Shown: in pieces, positions 1 through 4,456 of the stretch
Layout: every line of letters begins with the position of its first letter
Position numbering within the stretch: position 1 is the stretch's first letter
The notes under the pieces: generated by a model
Seen by the model: the letters and a program-made list of their open reading frames with translations, nothing else
Database searches by the model: none
What the model was told of the DNA's origin: nothing
Assembly (NCBI GenBank): GCA_035279705.1
Contig: DATEHG010000133.1
Coordinates: forward strand, 1 to 13,546
DNA: 13,546 nucleotides
Source: DATEHG01 sp035279705
GTDB lineage: Bacteria > Gemmatimonadota > Gemmatimonadetes > Gemmatimonadales > GWC2-71-9
Reading direction: 5' to 3'
Made by a program: the position numbers and the translations under genes

Positions 1-699
1 GCGCTTGTGGCCCGGAATGACCGAATCGGGCTTGAGCGCCTGGATCTTCTTCAGTGCGGCGCGCCAGCCGTTGCGGGACGTCTCACTCGACGCGCCGAGC
101 CACGGGTGTACGCCGTTGAAGGCCAGATCCGCGACCAGCGCCGTCTTGAGCGAGGGGATCCAGAGGACACTGTTGCTGGCCTTCTCCACATCGCCGTTGA
201 GGTCCGGCACGACCTCGATCGCTTCCCCATCCACCGTCAGATGCAGCGAAGGCAGCGGCTGCACGGTGACGATGCTGTCGGTGAGCAGTTCCGGCCGGCG
301 GCTCTTTTCTCCATTGAAGAACTGGGCGGCGGTCCGCTGATATTCGGCGAGGCCCGCGGGCGCCATGTAGACGGGGGTGCCGGGGAATCGCCGCACGATG
401 ATCAGCGCCCCGGCAAAGTGATCGTGGTCGGGATGCGAAAGGACGATCGCCTTGAGATGCTTGCCGGTCGCCGCGATCCGGTCCGCCAGCCGCTCGGCGT
501 CGGCCACATGATACTGGGCGTCCCAGAGCAGCAGTTCCGTCGGCCCAACGATCATCGTGGCAATCACGTCGAACGAGGTCGAATCGGAGCCGACCTGCTC
601 GAGGTGAAGTTTCGACGGAGCGGGCCTGGTGTCCACCTGATGTTCCGAGAGGGGGAGAAGGAAGAAAGGAGAAAGGAGAAAGGCGGCGACACGTTTCAT
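1..699 (-). CDS. Exported metallo-beta-lactamase-fold hydrolase (3' end beyond window)
   Basis: The frame is open from an ATG at 699 down to base 1 (233 residues) with no stop, so the C-terminus is missing. A GGAG (complement of 706-709) lies 6 nt upstream of the ATG. Residues 1-18 (MKRVAAFLLSPFFLLPLS) look like a signal peptide, so the enzyme is probably periplasmic or secreted. The MBL core shows LSHPDHDHFAGA (88-99), VADLAFNGVHPW (189-200) and PGHK (229-232). This resembles the MBL subgroup with a GD-x-x-(Y/F)NGVH motif. The usual HxHxDH metal site reads H89-P-D91-H-D93-H94, and the position normally held by the third His (GHT motif) appears to be D170, so metal binding is non-standard. 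The substrate cannot be predicted. The hydrophobic core of the leader is encoded by a 7-bp tandem repeat. The gene is divergent from the sensor kinase across 209 bp. Confidence 0.85.
   Translation of the reverse strand, partial: MKRVAAFLLSPFFLLPLSEHQVDTRPAPSKLHLEQVGSDSTSFDVIATMIVGPTELLLWDAQYHVADAERLADRIAATGKHLKAIVLSHPDHDHFAGALIIVRRFPGTPVYMAPAGLAEYQRTAAQFFNGEKSRRPELLTDSIVTVQPLPSLHLTVDGEAIEVVPDLNGDVEKASNSVLWIPSLKTALVADLAFNGVHPWLGASSETSRNGWRAALKKIQALKPDSVIPGHKR
663..683. repeat. Heptamer tandem repeat (3 x AGAAAGG) inside the MBL signal-peptide codons
   Basis: Three exact AGAAAGG units lie at 663-669, 670-676 and 677-683. In the sense of the gene they read CCTTTCT three times and encode the hydrophobic stretch of the leader. 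21 bp is a multiple of three, so the frame is kept. The 16-mer CCTTTCTCCTTTCTTC on the minus strand (661-676) is found again exactly at 2848-2863 and 4389-4404 in intergenic DNA. Confidence 0.9.
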
Positions 700-872
700 G
701 GCCGGCTCCACGGAAGAGGTGAATCGTCGGCGCAGGACGCGATGCGCCATCGTGAAGCAATGCCTTTTCCCGGCGAGACTCCAGCAATGCGCAACCGGCG
801 GGCCGGCGGCCGTGACGAACGGGCTTCCTGGCGTGACGAGCGGGATTCCGTCCAGCTCCCGCGCCAAATCCC

Positions 873-902
873 GTTGCGTCGCTCCGGCACGCGTCCGATT
901 AT
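873..902 (+). promoter_or_regulatory. Possible promoter for a leaderless sensor-kinase transcript
   Basis: TTGCGT and GATTAT (897-902) are separated by about 17 nt and match the -35/-10 consensus at 3/6 and 4/6 positions. The -10-like box ends 6 nt before the ATG at 909, so a transcript from it would start at or near the start codon. This fits the lack of any Shine-Dalgarno sequence there. It is a weak consensus match in GC-rich DNA. Nothing else recognisable is seen in the rest of the 700-908 divergent region. Confidence 0.2.
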
Positions 903-908
903 TCCGCC

Positions 909-1322
909 ATGAGTTCCGCTGACCGCGAAGCGACCCGCGTCGTCCTGGCCTCACTGGCCGTGGGGCTCTTTTTCGTGTCCCAGGTCGTGTTCATGGCGCT
1001 GGCGGCGGGACGTCCCATCCAGTTCGAATGGGACATCCTGCAGGAACTGCTCTACTGGGTGGTGTGGGCACTGGTCTCACCGCGGGTGCTCGACCTGGCG
1101 CGGCGCTGGCCGCTCGAAGGCCAAGGCACCCGGCTCAACGCCTGGCGGCATGCACTGACCGCCCTGCCGCTCGCCGCGCTGGTCTCCCTGGTGGCCTTCG
1201 GACTCCACCTCGGCACTCTCATCTTCACCGGAGATGTGCCGGCCTCCGGTGCGGGGATGTGGATGCTGCGGGTGCGCGCCTCCCTGGTGTGGGGCGTGTT
1301 CATGGGAGTGCTGTTCTACTAG
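909..1322 (+). CDS. N-terminal membrane half of a LytS-type sensor histidine kinase, cut by an amber codon
   Basis: 137 residues from ATG 909 to TAG 1320-1322. Hydrophobic segments at about residues 10-33, 44-58, 83-107 and 124-137 give a four-helix membrane sensor as in LytS/YehU-like kinases. The last segment (SLVWGVFMGVLFY) stops at the TAG, but the same frame continues as LIVGGYTMLRLRAR and then the dimerisation and catalytic region. Reading the TAG as Trp (TGG) would restore one continuous kinase of 356 residues spanning 909-1979. Seen directly: the in-frame stop and the continuity of frame. Inferred: a nonsense mutation, a sequencing error, or readthrough. There is no Shine-Dalgarno sequence before the ATG. 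As it stands, this fragment lacks any catalytic domain. Confidence 0.75.
   Translation: MSSADREATRVVLASLAVGLFFVSQVVFMALAAGRPIQFEWDILQELLYWVVWALVSPRVLDLARRWPLEGQGTRLNAWRHALTALPLAALVSLVAFGLHLGTLIFTGDVPASGAGMWMLRVRASLVWGVFMGVLFY
1320..1322 (+). other. In-frame amber codon splitting the sensor kinase
   Basis: TAG is codon 138 of the otherwise continuous 909-1979 frame, in the middle of a predicted transmembrane helix (VLFY, stop, LIVGG). A single G-to-A change from TGG would explain it. Both flanking parts keep coding character and family motifs, so the change appears recent or tolerated. Confidence 0.9.
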
Positions 1323-1331
1323 CTCATCGTG

Positions 1332-1346
1332 GGAGGGTACACGATG
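1332..1346 (+). promoter_or_regulatory. Strong internal ribosome binding site after the amber stop
   Basis: GGAGG at 1332-1336 lies 7 nt ahead of ATG 1344, ten nucleotides beyond the TAG. It decides the restart position proposed for the kinase core. The bases also encode Gly-Gly in the undisturbed frame, so the match may be chance. Confidence 0.4.
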
Positions 1347-1979
1347 CTGCGCCTCCGGGCCCGGAGCGCCGTGCTCGAAGGGCAGCTGACCCGGGCCCAG
1401 CTCGACCAGCTTCGCTCCCAGCTCAACCCGCATTTCCTGTTCAACACCCTAAACGCCATCTCCGTGCTGACCATCGAGGATGCGGACAAGGCGCGCCGCA
1501 TGGTGCTCCGGCTCGGCTCGCTGCTCCGCCGCAGCCTCGACGAGGCCGAGCACGAAGTGGCGCTCCGGAAGGAACTCGAGTTCCTCGATGAGTACCTCGA
1601 TATCCAGCGGGTACGCTTCGGGGACCGGCTCGCGGTGAGGCTCACGCTGGACCCCGCCGCCGCCGAGGCGCGGGTCCCCGTGCTCATGCTGCAGCCGCTG
1701 GTGGAGAACGCCATCGAGCACGGCTTCAAGGACCGGGGCGCGCCGGCCAGCGTGGCACTCCGGGCCTGGCGGGAGAACGGCGCCTTGCGGCTCACCATCG
1801 AGGACAACGGCCCCGGCCCGGGAGATTCCAGCGGCCGCCGGGAAGGCATCGGACTGCGTAACACCCGCGAGCGTCTCGACCGCCTCTATGGCGGCGGGGC
1901 TTCGATCCGGCTGGAGCCGATCGGCGGCCCGGGCGGAACCCGTGTCGACCTCACCCTTCCCTTCCGGACCGCGCCGTGA
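1344..1979 (+). CDS. Catalytic half of a LytS-type sensor histidine kinase
   Basis: This part holds the whole kinase core: coiled dimerisation stretch, the His-kinase motif QLNPHFLFNTLNAIS with the phospho-accepting His, then a HATPase domain with N-box LVENAIEHGF, G1 box DNGPGPG and GIGLRNTRERL. This order is typical of the His_kinase / HATPase_c pair in LytS-like proteins. The frame is open from a GTG at 1329, but ATG 1344 is chosen because GGAGG (1332-1336) precedes it by 7 nt. It could therefore be made as a soluble kinase by restart after the amber stop, or as part of a full-length protein if the stop is suppressed or an error. The stop TGA overlaps the start of the response-regulator gene (GTGA), which indicates translational coupling and a cognate pair. 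Confidence 0.8.
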   Translation: MLRLRARSAVLEGQLTRAQLDQLRSQLNPHFLFNTLNAISVLTIEDADKARRMVLRLGSLLRRSLDEAEHEVALRKELEFLDEYLDIQRVRFGDRLAVRLTLDPAAAEARVPVLMLQPLVENAIEHGFKDRGAPASVALRAWRENGALRLTIEDNGPGPGDSSGRREGIGLRNTRERLDRLYGGGASIRLEPIGGPGGTRVDLTLPFRTAP

Positions 1980-2773
1980 AGGTCCTGATCGTCGACGATG
2001 AGCCACTGGCCCGCCGGGGACTGAGGCGGGAGCTCGACGCATTGCCGGGGATTACCTGTGTCGGGGAGTGTGCCAGCGGTGACGAGGCCGTGGCGGCTAT
2101 TCAGAAACGGCAACCGGACCTGGTGCTGCTCGACATCCAGCTCGGCCGTACGACCGGCTTCGAAGTGATCGAACGCATCGGCGCCGAAGCGATGCCGCTC
2201 GTCGTATTCGTGACCGCCTACGACCGGCATGCGCTGCGCGCCTTTGAAGTGCACGCCGTGGACTACGTGCTCAAGCCCGTGGACCCGGAACGGCTCCGCG
2301 AGGCGCTCGATCGCGCCGCCCGACTCCGGTCACTGGAACAGGGCGCGTCACTGGCCGAGCGCCTCGAGAGCCTGCTGGCCGCGAGGCGGAACGGCGGTGA
2401 AGGTCCGTCGCCGGTTCTGCAGCCGGGTGCTCCCGACCGGTTGGTCGTTACGGAGGGGGAGAAGAAGGCATTCGTGGAGGTCGCCTCGATCGACTGGATC
2501 GAGGCACAGGGCAACTACACCCGGGTGCATGCCGGCGGACGGGTCCACCAGCTGCGCGGCACCTTGAACGGGCTGGAAGAGCGCCTCGCCGGCCCCGGCG
2601 ATGCGCCTCCGCGCTTTGTGCGCCTCCGCCGGTCGGCGCTGGTCAACGTCGCCGCGATCAGGACGCTGGAGCCGTACGGGCGCGGGATGTACGTGGTGAA
2701 CCTGCGGGACGGGAGCCGGCTGGTGTCGAGCCGGTATCACCAGCGGAATGTGAAGGCGTTGCTGGGACGATAG
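1976..2773 (+). CDS. LytTR-family response regulator
   Basis: 265 residues, GTG start overlapping the kinase stop by 4 nt. N-terminal receiver domain: acidic pair D7-D8 (LIVDDEP), phospho-acceptor D53 (VLLDIQLG), T80 (FVTAYD) and K100 (YVLKPVD). A linker follows (about 110-150), then a LytTR DNA-binding domain at about 155-262 with IDWIEAQGNYTRVH and RLRRSALVNVAAI, typical of the AlgR/AgrA/LytR class. It should be phosphorylated by the adjacent kinase and bind direct-repeat DNA sites to control target genes. Targets are unknown; they are often adjacent or membrane-related. All key residues are present, so the regulator is intact even though its kinase gene is interrupted. It is convergent with the fucosidase gene. 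Confidence 0.95.
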   Translation: MKVLIVDDEPLARRGLRRELDALPGITCVGECASGDEAVAAIQKRQPDLVLLDIQLGRTTGFEVIERIGAEAMPLVVFVTAYDRHALRAFEVHAVDYVLKPVDPERLREALDRAARLRSLEQGASLAERLESLLAARRNGGEGPSPVLQPGAPDRLVVTEGEKKAFVEVASIDWIEAQGNYTRVHAGGRVHQLRGTLNGLEERLAGPGDAPPRFVRLRRSALVNVAAIRTLEPYGRGMYVVNLRDGSRLVSSRYHQRNVKALLGR

Positions 2774-2780
2774 ACGTCGC

Positions 2781-2801
2781 CGGTTGTCGGTCCCCGGTTA
2801 T
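2781..2801. repeat. Degenerate heptamer array after the response-regulator stop
   Basis: Three units CGGTTGT, CGGTCCC and CGGTTAT begin 8 nt after the TAG at 2771-2773. The first and third differ at one base. The array runs straight into the purine heptamers at 2804. Confidence 0.65.
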
Positions 2802-2802
2802 C

Positions 2803-2889
2803 GGGAGAAAGGCGAAAAGCGAAAGGGATTCGGCAGAGAGTGTAGTTCCTTTCTCCTTTCTTCTTTTCGCTTTCTCCGCAGGTCCTGCT
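2803..2889. repeat. Composite purine/pyrimidine inverted element, copy 1 (between convergent genes)
   Basis: Left arm 2804-2827 is built of 7-mers GGAGAAA, GGCGAAA, AGCGAAA. The right arm, 2848-2880, is pyrimidine-rich and its reverse complement matches the left arm over about 24 positions with one bulge and a few mismatches. The transcript of either strand could therefore fold into a long hairpin with a loop at about 2828-2847. The block 2844-2889 is nearly identical to 4385-4431 (one T inserted, one G/T change). It lies between the convergent response-regulator and fucosidase genes, where a bidirectional terminator would be expected, but there is no canonical U-tract. The polypurine strand could also form triplex DNA. 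Confidence 0.75.
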
Positions 2890-2907
2890 CACCGCTCAGT
2901 GCTCACC
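2887..2907. repeat. Heptamer array carrying the fucosidase stop codon in three frames
   Basis: Units GCTCACC, GCTCAGT and GCTCACC. In the fucosidase sense each unit contains TGA at the same offset. With a 7-bp step, the three TGAs fall in three different frames, and the middle one (2898-2896) is the real stop. The last residues of the enzyme (GEH) are encoded by the array. Confidence 0.85.
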
Positions 2908-4308
2908 ATTCTCTACCGCCGGCACCCGGTCGAACTCGAGCACGACAACCGAGCAGATCGGATCGGGAGGGGTGGGTGGCAGAGTGATGGCCGCACCGCC
3001 TTCACCGCTCGTCGCCTGGAGCGCCTGACGGCCCGGATCGGCGAGCAGATAGGCTTTCCGGATCGGGGTGCGCAGCCCCGGCACGTCGAGGCGGCCCGAC
3101 CAGTCCGCCACGAACAGGAAGAGCTGATTTCCCTTCGATGTCGCCCGGAACGAGGAATGGGCGAACGGCGACGCCGAGGTGCCGTGGATCGCCGTACCAT
3201 TCACCGCCATCCAGCGGCCGATGGCCTCGAGACGTTCGACGCTCTCTTCCGGAAAGGTGCCGTCGCTCTTCGGACCGATATTGAGCAGCAGGTTCCCGCC
3301 CTTCGACGCCGTTTCCACCAGCATCCCGATCAGCCGGGCCACCGATTTGAAATTGTGGTCGTGGCTGTTGAAGCCCCAGTTGTCGTTCATGGTGATGCAG
3401 GATTCCCAGTCAACACCCGGCCAGCCGGTGGCGGGAATCTCCTGCTCGGGCGTGCGGAAGTCCCCGAGGGGATCAGCAATCGGGACCGGGGACCACCCTT
3501 CCACGCGGTTGTTGACGATCACGCCCGGCTGCAGCGCCTTGCACTTCTGGTACAGCGCGCGCCCTGCCTCGTGGGTCCAGGTGCCTTCCCACTGGCCGTC
3601 GAACCACATCACCCCGATGTCCCCGTAGTTGGTGAGCAGCTCGCTCACCTGGCCGTGGAGATACGGGAGGTAGTTGGCGAAGCGCGCCTTGCCCACCGGC
3701 CGGCTCTCCGCCTCCCAGTCCCGGCGGGGGAGATAGTCGGGGTGATGCCAGTCCATGATCGAGTGGTACCAGCAGGGGCGGATTCCCTGGCGGCGGCAGG
3801 CGGTGGCAATCTCCCGCATGATGTCCCGCTTGAACGGGGTCGAGCGGACGCAGAAATCGGTGAGCTTCGAATCGAAGAGGCAGAAGCCGTCGTGGTGCTT
3901 CGTGGTGATGGTGAGGTAGCCCATCCCCGCCTGCCGGGCGAGCGAAACCCAGCGATCGGCATCGAAGGCTGCCGGATTGAACCGGGCGACCAGCTTGTCG
4001 TACTCGCCGATCGGAATGTGCGCCAGGTTCCGGATCCACTCGGCGTAATCGGTCCGGCCGCCCCATTCGCCGGCCAGGATGGAATAGAGGCCCCAGTGGA
4101 TGAACATCCCGAAGCGCGCCTCGCGCCACCAGGACAGGTCCGTGGCCATTGCATCAGGCAACTGCAGTCGCGAGTCGCGAGTCGCGAGCCGGGCGTAGCC
4201 TCGGGCGAAGGGTTCCATGCCGGGACGCAGTGCCATGGTCCCCAGCGCGGCGGCAGTGGAGTGGAGAAAGGCGCGGCGGCTAGACGTCGGCTGGGTGTCG
4301 TCGGGCAT
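2896..4308 (-). CDS. Alpha-L-fucosidase, GH29 family, Tat-exported
   Basis: 470 residues. Hydrolyses terminal alpha-L-fucose from glycans or glycoconjugates by a retaining mechanism. N-terminus has a twin-arginine signal (SRRAFLHSTAAALG, residues 10-23), so the folded enzyme is exported to the periplasm or beyond. GH29 hallmarks are clear: WWREARFGMFIHWGLYS (60-76), TTKHHDGFCLFDSK (135-148) and VMWFDGQWEGTW (233-244), where D237 matches the catalytic nucleophile of the family. The C-terminal part is a beta-sandwich-like tail. The acid/base residue varies in GH29 and is not assigned. ATG 4308 is chosen because it gives a complete Tat leader; no Shine-Dalgarno is seen, and the upstream strand is pyrimidine-rich. 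Residues around ATRDSRL in the leader-to-domain linker are encoded by a 3 x 7 bp repeat. It follows kinase 1 on the same strand after 136 bp of repeat DNA. Confidence 0.96.
   Translation of the reverse strand: MPDDTQPTSSRRAFLHSTAAALGTMALRPGMEPFARGYARLATRDSRLQLPDAMATDLSWWREARFGMFIHWGLYSILAGEWGGRTDYAEWIRNLAHIPIGEYDKLVARFNPAAFDADRWVSLARQAGMGYLTITTKHHDGFCLFDSKLTDFCVRSTPFKRDIMREIATACRRQGIRPCWYHSIMDWHHPDYLPRRDWEAESRPVGKARFANYLPYLHGQVSELLTNYGDIGVMWFDGQWEGTWTHEAGRALYQKCKALQPGVIVNNRVEGWSPVPIADPLGDFRTPEQEIPATGWPGVDWESCITMNDNWGFNSHDHNFKSVARLIGMLVETASKGGNLLLNIGPKSDGTFPEESVERLEAIGRWMAVNGTAIHGTSASPFAHSSFRATSKGNQLFLFVADWSGRLDVPGLRTPIRKAYLLADPGRQALQATSGEGGAAITLPPTPPDPICSVVVLEFDRVPAVENGEH
4166..4186. repeat. 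Heptamer tandem repeat (3 x AGTCGCG) inside the fucosidase leader linker
   Basis: Three exact AGTCGCG units at 4166-4172, 4173-4179 and 4180-4186 encode part of LATRDSRLQ between the Tat signal and the GH29 domain. 21 bp keeps the frame. The same heptamer, in the opposite orientation, forms the array at 8941-8968 behind kinase 2. Confidence 0.92.
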
Positions 4309-4316
4309 TGGTGTCA

Positions 4317-4365
4317 GGAGAAAGGCGAAAGGAGAAAAGCGAAAGGCGAAAGGCGAGAGGAGAAT
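4317..4365. repeat. Purine heptamer array, seven units of about GGMGAAA
   Basis: Seven consecutive 7-mers can be read: GGAGAAA, GGCGAAA, GGAGAAA, AGCGAAA, GGCGAAA, GGCGAGA, GGAGAAT. It lies immediately upstream (8-57 nt) of the fucosidase ATG on the opposite strand and is the left arm of composite element copy 2. The transcript of the fucosidase strand is pyrimidine-rich here and offers no Shine-Dalgarno sequence. Confidence 0.9.
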
Positions 4366-4384
4366 GGAGTTCGCCCGATGGGGG

Positions 4385-4431
4385 AGTTCCTTTCTCCTTT
4401 CTTCTTTTTCGCTTTCTCCGCAGTTCCTGCT
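4385..4431. repeat. Polypyrimidine block, copy 2 of the composite element
   Basis: Runs from AGTTCC to CCTGCT and matches 2844-2889 except for one extra T and one substitution. Its reverse complement resembles the purine array at 4317-4365, so the pair could form an imperfect long hairpin. In the sense of kinase 1 it lies directly behind the stop array, as copy 1 does behind the fucosidase gene. Confidence 0.9.
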
Positions 4432-4456
4432 TAGGGCTTACGGCTTAAGGCTTCCG
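4429..4456. repeat. Heptamer array carrying the kinase 1 stop codon in three frames
   Basis: Units GCTTAGG, GCTTACG, GCTTAAG and GCTTCCG. On the kinase strand three of the four contain TAA at the same offset, giving TAA in three frames. The first of these (4447-4445) is the actual stop. The last three residues (RKP) are encoded by the array. Confidence 0.88.

Noticed and set aside
83..787. 234-residue minus-strand reading frame over the MBL gene, and a 301-residue plus-strand frame at 7-912
   Set aside because: Arg/Pro/Gly-rich shadow translations with no family motif; the MBL motifs appear only in the 699-to-1 frame.
2803..2880. Classical Rho-independent terminator
   Set aside because: The inverted arms are long and could fold, but they are purine/pyrimidine-biased and no U-tract follows the stem; kept as a repeat element only.
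2899..4434. 511-residue plus-strand frame opposite the fucosidase
   Set aside because: Antisense shadow in GC-rich DNA; GH29 motifs are on the other strand and the frame runs through repeat DNA.
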